Positions 26,328-34,454 of a DNA stretch of 64,000 nt are shown piece after piece. Source of the DNA: Streptomyces sp. Z26. Its GTDB lineage: Bacteria > Actinomycetota > Actinomycetes > Streptomycetales > Streptomycetaceae. Position numbers and translations under genes: made by a program. The stretch covers positions 6,080,501-6,144,500 of the forward strand of contig NZ_RCHV01000002.1 in assembly GCF_003665095.1 (NCBI RefSeq), written 5' to 3'. The notes under the pieces are model-generated. The model did not search any database. It saw only the letters and a program-made list of their open reading frames with translations, and had not been told where the DNA came from. Numbering within the stretch: position 1 is the first letter of the stretch; each line of letters begins with the position of its first letter.

Positions 26328-26625
26328 GCGTGGGTCCCTTTCCGGGTGGGGTGTTGCGCGGGGTGTTACGTGGCGTCGGCGCGGGTCGCGCCGTCGGTGC
26401 CGCGCCGACGCGTCGCGGGGACGGGTCGGCCGCACACGTCAGGAGGGAGCGGGGCGCGACCGCCGCCGGGAGCCGGGCCGGGGTGCGCGGGCCGCCGGTG
26501 GTGGCCCCGTCCTCGTACCCGACGGAACCGGCGGTGGCGGCGAGGAGCACTCCGGGGAGCGCCCCGAGGTGCGGGAACGTACGCGGCGGCCCGGCCGCCG
26601 ACGGCGGTCGCGAGGTGGCGGCCCG

Positions 26626-27075
26626 TCACGACTGCGCGACCTCGTCGAGCAGCGCCATCGCCGTGACCACGGCGCGCAACTCCTCCTCGCCGCCGTGCTC
26701 CTGGAGGGCGCGCGCCAGCCACGCCTGCCGGGCCCGCAGGTCACCGAGCCGCTGCTCGCGACCGCGCTCGGTGAGGGTGACCGGCCTGCGGCGGCCGTCG
26801 TACGGGTCGGGGTGGCGTTCGACGAGCCCGGCGGCCTCCAGCGCGGCCACGTTCTTCGCCATGGACTGCGCGCGGACGCCCTCGGCGGCGGCCAGTTCGC
26901 TGGCCGAGGCGGGGCCGTGCTGGGAGAGGCGCTTGAGGACGGCGGCCTGCGCGGGGGAGAGGTCGCCCTCGCCGTCGAGGGCCCGGAGCCTGCGCCGCAG
27001 TCGGCTGAACACGATCCACACGTCCCCGGCGGCCCGCACGGCCGTGGGGGAGAGGGGCGGGTCGCTGTCGTTCAC
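26626..27075 (-). CDS. MarR family transcriptional regulator
   Basis: 149 aa, a winged-helix MarR fold. The recognition region is GPASASELAAAEGVRAQSMAKNVAALEAAGL (about residues 52-80), followed by the wing DPYDGRRRPVTLTERG. These proteins are usually dimers that release DNA on binding small phenolic ligands. The GTG start has no Shine-Dalgarno; TAGGCT ends 6 bases before it, which suggests a leaderless mRNA. The target is unknown. The isochorismatase downstream is the nearest candidate. Confidence 0.88.
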   Translation of the reverse strand: MNDSDPPLSPTAVRAAGDVWIVFSRLRRRLRALDGEGDLSPAQAAVLKRLSQHGPASASELAAAEGVRAQSMAKNVAALEAAGLVERHPDPYDGRRRPVTLTERGREQRLGDLRARQAWLARALQEHGGEEELRAVVTAMALLDEVAQS

Positions 27076-27081
27076 GGCCCG

Positions 27082-27087
27082 AGCCTA
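27082..27087 (-). promoter_or_regulatory. -10 element of the marR gene (leaderless)
   Basis: TAGGCT read leftwards, with exactly 6 bases between it and the GTG start. No convincing -35 was found. Confidence 0.5.
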
Positions 27088-27170
27088 ACTCGACAGCCCG
27101 GACTGCCCACCCGGGGGTGCGCGGTCGGGACCGCCGAGGCGCGGGTACGGAGGTCGGCGTACGGCACCGG

Positions 27171-27216
27171 GCGTACGCGGCGGCCGTCGCGCGTACGGGA
27201 CGGCCGCCGCGTACGC
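27171..27216 (-). terminator. Terminator after the Rpf-LysM-M23 gene
   Basis: Perfect 18-base arms (27171-27188 and 27199-27216) with a 10-base loop, beginning 5 bases beyond the stop of the leftward gene. Confidence 0.8.
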
Positions 27217-27221
27217 GCCGG

Positions 27222-28529
27222 TCAGAGGTTGGCGCCGCGCCCCCGCAGGTACGCGAGCGGGTCCATGTCGCTGCCGTACCCCGGCCCGGTGCGCACCTCG
27301 AAGTGCAGGTGCGGGCCGGTGCTGTTGCCCGTGGAGCCCGAACGCCCGATCCGCTGGGCGGCGTTGACGCTCTGCCCGGACCGTACGCTGATGGCCGACA
27401 GGTGGGCGTACTGGCTGTACCTGCCGTCGTCGTGCCGGAGCACGACCTCGTAGCCGTACGCGCCGGACCAACCCGCCGACACCACCGTGGCGTTGGCGAC
27501 GGCCTTCACCGTGGTGCCGGTGGACACGGGGAAGTCGACCCCCGTGTGGTAGCCGGAGGACCAGCTGCCGCCCGACGCGCGGTACGGGGTGCTGGGGCTG
27601 ACGCCGCTGACCGGGGCGCTGACGGAGGGGCCCTTCGCGGGCTTCGGCGCGGGCTTCGGCTTGGCGCGGTGCTGGACCACCTTCTGCTCGGCCTTGGGCT
27701 CGGGCTTCGCCTTCGGCGCGGGCTTCGGGTCCGCCTTGGGCTTCTCGGCCTTGGGCTCGGCCTTCGGCTTCGCCTCCGCCTTGGGCGCCGGGGCCTTCGG
27801 CCGGGCCTGGGCCTTCGGCTTCGCCGTGGCCTTGGCGGGCGCGCCGGTCAGACGCAACTCGTCGCCGGGGTAGATGAGATCGGGGTCGGCCACGCTGTCG
27901 CGGTTCCGCTCGTACAGCCCCTGCCAGCCGCCGTCCACGCCGTGCGCGTCGGCGATGGAGAACAGGCTGTCGCCGCTGACGACCTCGTACGACGTCTGCT
28001 GCTTCTTCCGCTCGGATCTGGCCCGTTCCGCGCGCTTCTCCCGGTCGGACACCGGCTCCGCGCGCTTCGCGTCGGACGTGTCCTTCGTCGTCTCCTTCGC
28101 CGCCGTGGCCCCGGCGGTCTGCGGACGCGGCTCGGGGTGCTCGGCGCTGCCCTTGCTGAGCCCGTTGGCGGGGCCGCAGTTGGGCCAGGCGCCGGGGCCC
28201 TGGCCGTCGAGCACCTTCTCCGCGACCGCTATCTGCTGCGCCTTCGTGGCGAGGTCGGCGCGGGGCGCGTACTCCGTGCCGCCGAACGCCTCCCAGGTGC
28301 TCTGGGTGAACTGGAGCCCGCCGTAGTACCCGTTCCCGGTGTTGACCGCCCAGTCGTTGGTGCTCTCGCACTCCGCGACCTTGTCCCAGGTGTCCTCCGG
28401 CGCGGCGTGCGCCGGGCCGACCGCCCCCATCAGGGGCAGCGCGAGGCCCGCGCCGCCCGCGGTGACGGTCAGCGAGGCGCGGGACACGGTGCTGGGCTGG
28501 TGACGGCGATGGCGCCCACGTGCAGGCAT
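27222..28529 (-). CDS. Secreted cell-wall hydrolase: Rpf-like transglycosylase, LysM, M23 peptidase
   Basis: 435 aa. A signal peptide (cleavage after AHA, near residue 44) is followed by a resuscitation-promoting-factor domain (WDKVAECESTNDW with catalytic Glu, NGYYGGLQFTQSTW), a LysM motif (YEVVSGDSLFSIADAH), a Lys/Pro/Ala-rich wall-spanning linker, and a C-terminal M23/LytM endopeptidase (HTGVDFP and GPHLHFEVR zinc motifs). It should cut both glycan strands and peptide cross-links. The architecture is like RpfD of S. coelicolor as I recall it. The ATG at 28529 has GGGGGAGGAC upstream, inside a structured leader. Confidence 0.92.
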   Translation of the reverse strand: MPARGRHRRHQPSTVSRASLTVTAGGAGLALPLMGAVGPAHAAPEDTWDKVAECESTNDWAVNTGNGYYGGLQFTQSTWEAFGGTEYAPRADLATKAQQIAVAEKVLDGQGPGAWPNCGPANGLSKGSAEHPEPRPQTAGATAAKETTKDTSDAKRAEPVSDREKRAERARSERKKQQTSYEVVSGDSLFSIADAHGVDGGWQGLYERNRDSVADPDLIYPGDELRLTGAPAKATAKPKAQARPKAPAPKAEAKPKAEPKAEKPKADPKPAPKAKPEPKAEQKVVQHRAKPKPAPKPAKGPSVSAPVSGVSPSTPYRASGGSWSSGYHTGVDFPVSTGTTVKAVANATVVSAGWSGAYGYEVVLRHDDGRYSQYAHLSAISVRSGQSVNAAQRIGRSGSTGNSTGPHLHFEVRTGPGYGSDMDPLAYLRGRGANL

Positions 28530-28620
28530 AAGGTCAGTCCTCCCCCGCGCCTCTGCGGCGCCGGTGTGCTGCGGCAACTGGTCTCCCCGGCAAGGGAGTC
28601 GGCGGAGCGGCCCAAACACT
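28530..28620 (-). promoter_or_regulatory. Candidate ydaO-type (c-di-AMP) riboswitch leader
   Basis: Read leftwards, the leader of the Rpf-M23 gene contains CTCCC-TTGCC-GGGGAG (28598-28583), then CCAGTTGCCGC, then GCCGCAGAGGCGC and GGGGGAGGACTGACC ending just before the ATG. CAGT can pair with ACTG across the leader. This resembles my memory of the actinobacterial c-di-AMP riboswitches upstream of rpf genes. I could not align it to a covariance model. The rest of the gap to 28877 shows only a weak GTACG stem (28772-28804) and no gene. Confidence 0.45.
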
Positions 28621-28877
28621 ACGGGTGGTCACCACGTCACACAAGGCCCGTCCCGGCACCCGGACGACGTTCCAGGTCACACGTGATCGATCCGCTCCAC
28701 ACCCTGGTCACTCCAGGTCACTGGTGCCCGACCGGCGCCCCCTTCCGCCCCGTTCGCGCCCGGCCTGCGGGCCCGTACGCGCGAACTCCCCGCGCTCGTA
28801 CGGGTGTTGCCCGAACCGCCCCCGCGCGTACGGCACGTGGGCGCGTCGCCCGGACCCGCACGCGCACCCGTACCCGT

Positions 28878-29735
28878 TCACAGGTCCAGGCCCCGGTCGC
28901 GCGCCCGGCGGCGGGCGGCCTGCTCCGCGACGGCCTCCTCCAGGTACACCTCGCAGACCAGCCGTCCGCCCCGGGTGAGGTTGTGCTCCAGCTCGTACAG
29001 GCTCACCTCGCGCCCGTCCGCGAGCAGGAACGCGTGCTCGTACACCGAGCACCACACGTGGCACGGCGTCAGGGCGGCGTGCGGCTTCGGCACGTGCGCG
29101 ATCTCGTGGCCGCACGCCGTGGACAGCAGCCGCAGCGTGTCCTCGCCGGGCCGGTCGGCGTTCTCGGCGCGGCGCAGCAGGCGGCGGGCGTGGTCGGGGG
29201 AGTCGCGCTGGAGGTACGCGCGGCGGCGGGCGGCGCCGCCCGCGAAGGAGAGGAACTCCCGGAAGCCGACGCCCGAACTCCCGGCCCCGCCCGTGCCGTT
29301 CGGCTCGAAGAGGCCGTACGCGTCGAGACCGTCCGGCACGTCCGGCACGTCCGGGAGCCCTCCGTCGGAGGTCTCCGCCGGGTCCCCGCCCGCCGCGTCC
29401 ATCTCCCGGCTGACCCGCTCCTGCGAACGGCGCAGCGACGTCTCGTACTCGTATATCTCGTACGACGCCCGCCCGGCCCCGTCGCCCGTCTCGTGCCGCA
29501 GCTCCCACAGGGACAGCGTGCTGCCGTCGGAGAGCAGGAACGCGTGCCGGTAGGTGCTGCAACGCCGCGACGGGGGAGGGGCGTTGCGGTGCTGCCAGCC
29601 CTGCAACTCCACCTGGCACAGCACCGCGTCCGCCAACCGCCGCAGGGCGCGGTCGGAGATGTCGAACGGGTTCTGGGCGCGGGCCAGCAGCATCTCCAGA
29701 TGCCGACCGGGCACCGCGTCCGGTGTCTCGCCCAT
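28878..29735 (-). CDS. DUF6227 family protein with internal duplication
   Basis: 285 aa, of unknown function. Two copies of one module are visible: TYRHAFLLSDGSTLSLWEL followed by an acidic YEIYEYET, and VYEHAFLLADGREVSLYEL followed by EVYLEEAVAEQ. The linker (about residues 120-160) is Gly/Pro/Asp-rich. There are no TM segments or signal peptide. An ATG at 29735 after GGAAGGG is preferred to a start 35 codons earlier, whose extension is arginine-rich. This family seems restricted to streptomycetes. Confidence 0.75.
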   Translation of the reverse strand: MGETPDAVPGRHLEMLLARAQNPFDISDRALRRLADAVLCQVELQGWQHRNAPPPSRRCSTYRHAFLLSDGSTLSLWELRHETGDGAGRASYEIYEYETSLRRSQERVSREMDAAGGDPAETSDGGLPDVPDVPDGLDAYGLFEPNGTGGAGSSGVGFREFLSFAGGAARRRAYLQRDSPDHARRLLRRAENADRPGEDTLRLLSTACGHEIAHVPKPHAALTPCHVWCSVYEHAFLLADGREVSLYELEHNLTRGGRLVCEVYLEEAVAEQAARRRARDRGLDL

Positions 29736-29997
29736 CGTTGCGGAAACCCTTCCGGCGCGCGGCCTTCGTACGGGGGAGAAAAGCGAGCACTCACCGTAGC
29801 GCCACGAACGCGGTGCGGGGGCGGATTCCGCGGAACGCACCAGGGGGCGTGGACCCGTCGCGCGGTCTCACGACCGGCGCACGCCTGCTCAACCGCCCCA
29901 TCCGGCACGGGTGAACCGTCCACCGCGGGGCATCACACTGGGGGGCCGTACGGCGCGGATGGGGGCAACGGCCGCGCTGCGACGAGGAGACGAGGCC

Positions 29998-31548
29998 GTG
30001 ACCACACTTCGTATCGGCTACGAGTCGTACTGGATGCTGTCCGCCGCCTCCGGCCCGTACCCGCCCCTGCCACCGGACAGCGTCACCGAGGTGGACGCCG
30101 TGGTGGTCGGCGGCGGTATCACCGGCCTCTCCACCGCCTGGGAACTGGCCCGCGCGGGGCGGTCCGTGGCGGTCCTGGAGGCCGACCGGATCGCCGGGGG
30201 CGTCACCGGGCACACCGCCGGGAAGCTGTCGGCGCTGCACGGCTTCGTGTACGCGCCCATCCGCGACACCCACGGCCCCGACGCCGCCCGGCTGTACGCC
30301 CGTTCGCAGCGCGACGCCGTGGAGCACGCCGCCCGGGTCGCCGAACAGCTGGGCGTGGACTGCGAGTTGGAGCGCCGACCCGCGTACACCTTCGTCGAGT
30401 CGCCGGACCACGCCGACGAGATGCGGGACGAGGCGGACGCGGCCCGCGAGGCGGGGCTCGACGCGACGTACGTGACGGGGACGGGGCTGCCGTTCGCGGT
30501 GCACGGGGCCGTGCGGCTGCCGGACCAGGTCCAGTTCCACCCCCGCAAGTACCTCCTCGCGCTCGCCGCCGACCTGCGACGGCGCGGCGGGGTCGTGTAC
30601 GAACGCACCCGCGTCGTCGGCCTCGACCAGGGCGAGCCGTGCCGGGTCACCACGGAGAACGGCGCCGTGGTGGTCGCGCGGGACGTGGTCGTGGCCACCC
30701 ACTACCCGGTGTTCGACCGGGCGTTGATGTTCTCCCGCCTGTCGCCCCGCCGCGAGCTGGTGATCGCCGCGACCGTGCCGGAGTCCGCCGACCCCGGCGG
30801 CATGTACCTCACGCCGGAACGGAACACCCGCTCCGTGCACACCGCCCCGTACCCGTTCCGCCCCGGGCACCGGCTGCTCGTCGTCACCGGCGAGAAGTTC
30901 GCGCCCGGCACCGACGGCATCGGCTCGGTCAACGCGCGCTACGAACGGCTGGCCGCCTGGCTGCACGAACGCTTCCCCCAGGCCCACCTCGTGCACCGCT
31001 GGGCCACGCAGGACAACGACACCACGGACCTCGTCCCGTACATCGGCCGCTTCCATCCCGCCGCGCACCACACGTACGTCGCGGCCGGGTTCGGCGGCTG
31101 GGGCATGAGCACCGGCATCCTCGCCGGGCGGCTGCTCGCCGCGCACATCACGGACGCGCGGCTGCCCGCGTGGGCCGGGCTGTACGACCCCGTACGGCTC
31201 CATCCGCGCGAGACGCCCGCGCTGCTGCGCCGCCAGACCGACGTGGCCAAGCACTTCGTCGCGGGGCGGCTCAGCCCGTCGTACGTGGACTCGCCCGACG
31301 AGATACTGCCCGGCACCGGCGCCATCGTCCGCATCGGCGGGCGGCGCTGCGCCGTCCACCGGACCGCGGAGGGGGAGATCCGGGCGCTGTCCGCGCGCTG
31401 CACGCACCTGGGCTGCCTGGTGCGGTTCAACGACGCGGAGGGCGCGTGGGAGTGCCCGTGCCACGGCTCGCGGTTCGACGTGGACGGCTCGGTGCTCCAG
31501 GGGCCCGCCACCCGTCCGCTCGAATCGCGTGATGATCTGTCCGGGTGA
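29998..31548 (+). CDS. FAD-dependent oxidoreductase with C-terminal Rieske domain
   Basis: 516 aa. A DAO-type flavoprotein domain (residues 25-400) with VDAVVVGGGITGLSTAWELA and GGVTGHTAGKLSALHG, then a Rieske [2Fe-2S] domain (about 420-510) with CTHLGCLVRF and CPCHGSRFD. The N-terminal WMLSAAS fits this fusion family. The reaction is unknown; electrons probably pass between flavin and Rieske centre. The GTG at 29998 with GAGGAGACGAGG is preferred to an ATG at 29911. It is divergent from the DUF6227 gene. Confidence 0.9.
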   Translation: MTTLRIGYESYWMLSAASGPYPPLPPDSVTEVDAVVVGGGITGLSTAWELARAGRSVAVLEADRIAGGVTGHTAGKLSALHGFVYAPIRDTHGPDAARLYARSQRDAVEHAARVAEQLGVDCELERRPAYTFVESPDHADEMRDEADAAREAGLDATYVTGTGLPFAVHGAVRLPDQVQFHPRKYLLALAADLRRRGGVVYERTRVVGLDQGEPCRVTTENGAVVVARDVVVATHYPVFDRALMFSRLSPRRELVIAATVPESADPGGMYLTPERNTRSVHTAPYPFRPGHRLLVVTGEKFAPGTDGIGSVNARYERLAAWLHERFPQAHLVHRWATQDNDTTDLVPYIGRFHPAAHHTYVAAGFGGWGMSTGILAGRLLAAHITDARLPAWAGLYDPVRLHPRETPALLRRQTDVAKHFVAGRLSPSYVDSPDEILPGTGAIVRIGGRRCAVHRTAEGEIRALSARCTHLGCLVRFNDAEGAWECPCHGSRFDVDGSVLQGPATRPLESRDDLSG

Positions 31549-31635
31549 CGCGGGCGGCCCGCCGTCGCACGGCGGCGCGGAACGGGCGGGGGAGCGGCGC
31601 ACCATGCGGGAGTCGCCGTTCCGCGGAGGTGCGCC

Positions 31636-33219
31636 TTGTCCCGAAACCACCGGCCGTCCCGGGCCCGGTCCCCCCGTCGCCGCCCGTCCCGCACGGAGCC
31701 GGGCCGTCCGCCCGCGGCGCCCGCCCGGCTGCGCCGCGCGGCGGTCGCCGGGGCCCTGTGCACGGCGCTGACCGGCGCCGTACTGGCCGCGGACGCCGTA
31801 CCGCCGCCGCTCGCGGCGGGTACGGCGCTCGCCGCGCCGCTCGCCGCCGCCGTGCCGCGCGTCGAGGTGTTCGGCGCGCTGCCGCCGGACGCGGCCCGTC
31901 CCGCGCCGGGCCCCGGCCTGAACTTCCTGCTCGTCGGCCTGGACCGGCGGGCCGGGCTGACGCCGGAGGAGAGGAAGCGGCTGCACGTGGGCGGTGAGGC
32001 GTGCGACTGCACCGACACGATGATGCTGCTGCACGTCTCCGCCGACCGACGGCGGATCAGCGTGGTGAGCATCCCGCGCGACTCGTACGTCCCCTTCCCG
32101 CGCGACACCCCGGGCGGCGCCGCGCCGTCGGGGCTGCCCCCGGCGCTACGGGGCACCGAGCCGGGACCCGTGCCCGCCGAACGACCGGCCGCCGGGAAGA
32201 TCAACGCGGCGCACCGGCTCGGCGGGCCCGCCCTCACGGTACGCACCGTGGAGCAGGCGACGGGCGTACGTGTCGACCACTACCTGGAGGCGGAGTTCGA
32301 CACGTTCGTCGAGGCCGTCGACGGGCTCGGCGGCGCCACCGTGTGCACCGCCACCGCGCTGCGCGACCGGAACTCCGGCCTCGACCTGCCCGCGGGCACC
32401 CGTCTGTTGGACGGGCGCGACGCGCTCCGCTACGTCCGCGCCCGGCACGTACCGCCGCTCTCCGGTGACCTGGGTCGGATGCGCAGGCAGCAGCGGTTCG
32501 TCGCGGAACTGCTCGACACGTTCCACGAACGGGGCCTCTTCCGCGACCCGGCCGCCCTCGCCGTCACCGCCCGCTCGCTGCTGCGGACCCTCCGCGCGGA
32601 CGAGGAGCTGACCACGGGCCGCCTGCTGCGGCTCGGCCGTACGCTCGGCGAACTCGACTCCGGGGACGCCGAGTTCGCCACCGTGCCGCTGGACGGCTTC
32701 GACCACCGGGTGCCGGGCTGGGGCTCCACGCTCACCTGGGACCGGCCGCGCGCGGCCCGGATGTTCGCGGCGCTGCGCGCGGACCGGCCGCTGGCCACCG
32801 ACGAGGCGTACCCGGTGCCCGGCCCCGGCGTGCCCGTCGCCTGGCCGCCCGCCGACGTGCCCGTACGCGTCCACGCCGGGCCGGCCCGTTCGGCCGCCGC
32901 GGACACCCTCGAACGGGGCCTGCGCGCCAGCGGCTTCGACGTACGGGAGCGCGCCGCGGGCGCGGCCGGGGCGGGCGGGGCCGCGCCCGCGCGGACCGAG
33001 ATCGTCCACGACCCGGCGCGGCAGCGGGCGGCCGAGGCGCTGGCGGCGGCTCTCCCCGGCGCGCGGCTGCGTCCGACGGCGGGTCACGGGCCGGAGTTCG
33101 AGGTACGGCCGGGGCGCGGCGCCGCCGAGGTCACCCGCGTCGTCCTCGACCGCAGCAGCGTCGAGGGCGCCCCGGCGGCCGGTGACACGCTCGACTGCGA
33201 CGACGCCCCGGCGGACTGA
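31636..33219 (+). CDS. LytR-CpsA-Psr (LCP) family protein with LytR_C domain
   Basis: 527 aa. A membrane-anchored phosphotransferase that attaches anionic glycopolymers to peptidoglycan. An Arg-rich start is followed by a TM helix (about 32-60), the LCP domain (about 95-330; LLVGLDRRAG, TDTMMLLHVS, SVVSIPRDSYV, KINAAHRLGG, DALRYVRARH) and a C-terminal LytR_C domain (about 405-510; VRVHAGPARSAAADTLERGLRASGFDV). The start is taken as TTG at 31636, with GCGGAGGTGCG just upstream. It follows the FAD-Rieske gene on the same strand. Confidence 0.9.
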   Translation: MSRNHRPSRARSPRRRPSRTEPGRPPAAPARLRRAAVAGALCTALTGAVLAADAVPPPLAAGTALAAPLAAAVPRVEVFGALPPDAARPAPGPGLNFLLVGLDRRAGLTPEERKRLHVGGEACDCTDTMMLLHVSADRRRISVVSIPRDSYVPFPRDTPGGAAPSGLPPALRGTEPGPVPAERPAAGKINAAHRLGGPALTVRTVEQATGVRVDHYLEAEFDTFVEAVDGLGGATVCTATALRDRNSGLDLPAGTRLLDGRDALRYVRARHVPPLSGDLGRMRRQQRFVAELLDTFHERGLFRDPAALAVTARSLLRTLRADEELTTGRLLRLGRTLGELDSGDAEFATVPLDGFDHRVPGWGSTLTWDRPRAARMFAALRADRPLATDEAYPVPGPGVPVAWPPADVPVRVHAGPARSAAADTLERGLRASGFDVRERAAGAAGAGGAAPARTEIVHDPARQRAAEALAAALPGARLRPTAGHGPEFEVRPGRGAAEVTRVVLDRSSVEGAPAAGDTLDCDDAPAD

Positions 33220-33230
33220 CCCGCCCCCGC

Positions 33231-33264
33231 GTACGGAGGGGAGGCGCACGCCTCCCCTCCGTAC
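33231..33264. terminator. Bidirectional terminator between LCP and psuG
   Basis: Perfect 15-base arms (33231-33245 and 33250-33264) with a GCAC loop, placed exactly between two convergent genes. Confidence 0.85.
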
Positions 33265-33267
33265 CGC

Positions 33268-34185
33268 TCACGTGTGCGCCGTCGCGCTCCACACCTGCGC
33301 GATCCGCGCCGCGAGCCGCGCGTTCCCGCGTACGGCCGCGACGTGCGCCGCCAGCGCCGCGCCTTCCGTGTGCCGTACGAGGTGGTCCAGCAGGTACGGC
33401 GTCACGGCCTGCCCGGCGACCCCGTCCCGACGGCAGGCGGCGAGCGCCTCACCGAGCACCCGGTCGTGCAGCTCCGGGTCGAGCTGCTCCTCCTCCGGCA
33501 CCGGGTGGGCCACCACGAGCGCCGTGTCGGGTCCGCCGAGGCGGTCCTGCGCGCGCATCGCGGCGGCGACCTCGCGCGGGTCGCGCACGGTCCAGTCGAC
33601 GGGCACGCCGGAGTCGGTGAGCCAGAAGCCGGGGAAGTTCTCCGTGCCGTAGCCGAGGACGGCCACCCCGAGGGTCTCCAGCCGCTGGAGCGTCGCGGGC
33701 ACGTCGAGGATCGACTTCACCCCGGCGCACACCACGGTGATCCGGGTACGGGCGAGCAGCCGCAGGTCCGCCGACTCGTCCTGCACGTGCGTCCAGTCCC
33801 GGTGCACGCCGCCCAACCCGCCCGCGGCGAAGACCCGTACGCCCGCGCGCGCCGCGAGGAACGCCGTACCCGACACGGTCGTCGCCCCGCTGACACCGGC
33901 CGCCAGCGCGGGCGCCAGGTCCCGGCTGCCGAGCTTCCGCAGCCCCTCGTCGGTGGCGACCCGTTCCAGCTGGGCCTTGTCCAGCCCGACACAGGGGCGC
34001 CCGTCGAGCACCGCGACCGTCGCGGGGACGGCGCCCGCGTCGCGTACGGTCCGCTCCAGCTCCCGTGCCGTGTCCAGGTTCCCCGGCCGGGGCAGGCCGT
34101 GCGCGACGAGTGTCGACTCCAGTGCCACCACCGGGCGGCCGTGCTCCATCGCGTCCCGTACCTCGTCGGTCAGCGCCAGGGTCAT
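33268..34185 (-). CDS. psuG: Pseudouridine-5'-phosphate glycosidase
   Basis: 305 aa. It cleaves pseudouridine 5'-phosphate to uracil and ribose 5-phosphate. Family blocks: VALESTLVAHGLPRPGNL, ATVAVLDGRPCVGLD, DLAPALAAGVSGATTVSGT, VFAAGGLGGVHRD with the Mn-site region, and VVCAGVKSILDVPATLQRLET. Length is normal. The usual partner, a PfkB-type pseudouridine kinase (psuK), is not adjacent. It is divergent from DUF2277, with starts 29 bases apart. Confidence 0.93.
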   Translation of the reverse strand: MTLALTDEVRDAMEHGRPVVALESTLVAHGLPRPGNLDTARELERTVRDAGAVPATVAVLDGRPCVGLDKAQLERVATDEGLRKLGSRDLAPALAAGVSGATTVSGTAFLAARAGVRVFAAGGLGGVHRDWTHVQDESADLRLLARTRITVVCAGVKSILDVPATLQRLETLGVAVLGYGTENFPGFWLTDSGVPVDWTVRDPREVAAAMRAQDRLGGPDTALVVAHPVPEEEQLDPELHDRVLGEALAACRRDGVAGQAVTPYLLDHLVRHTEGAALAAHVAAVRGNARLAARIAQVWSATAHT

Positions 34186-34202
34186 TCCCGTCTCCGTCCG
34201 TA

Positions 34203-34208
34203 TACCGT
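34203..34208 (+). promoter_or_regulatory. -10 element of the DUF2277 gene (leaderless)
   Basis: TACCGT lies exactly 6 bases before the ATG at 34215 and no ribosome-binding site intervenes, a pattern typical of leaderless mRNAs. Confidence 0.5.
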
Positions 34209-34214
34209 CGGGTC

Positions 34215-34424
34215 ATGTGCCGAAGCATCAAGACCCTCCGTCCCCCGTACGCCGAAGCCGTAACCGAGGACGACATGCGTGCCGCCGCATTGCAGTACGT
34301 GCGGAAGGTGTCCGGCTTCCGTGAGCCCGCCGCGCACAACGCCGCGGCCTTCGAACGGGCCGTCGACCAGGTCGCGGCGGCGACCGAGGAGCTGCTGGGG
34401 ACGCTCGTCGTCCGTGGCGGCTGA
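34215..34424 (+). CDS. DUF2277 family protein
   Basis: 69 aa, a small conserved protein of unknown function. The opening MCRSIKTLRPPYAEAVTEDD is the family signature, and the remainder is two amphipathic helices (ALQYVRKVSGFREPAAHNAAAFE). Relatives are widespread in actinobacteria and have no assigned role. The start is unambiguous because it is the conserved Met-Cys-Arg. Confidence 0.88.
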   Translation: MCRSIKTLRPPYAEAVTEDDMRAAALQYVRKVSGFREPAAHNAAAFERAVDQVAAATEELLGTLVVRGG

Positions 34425-34454
34425 CCGTACGTCCGCGTCCGCCCGTACGGCGGC

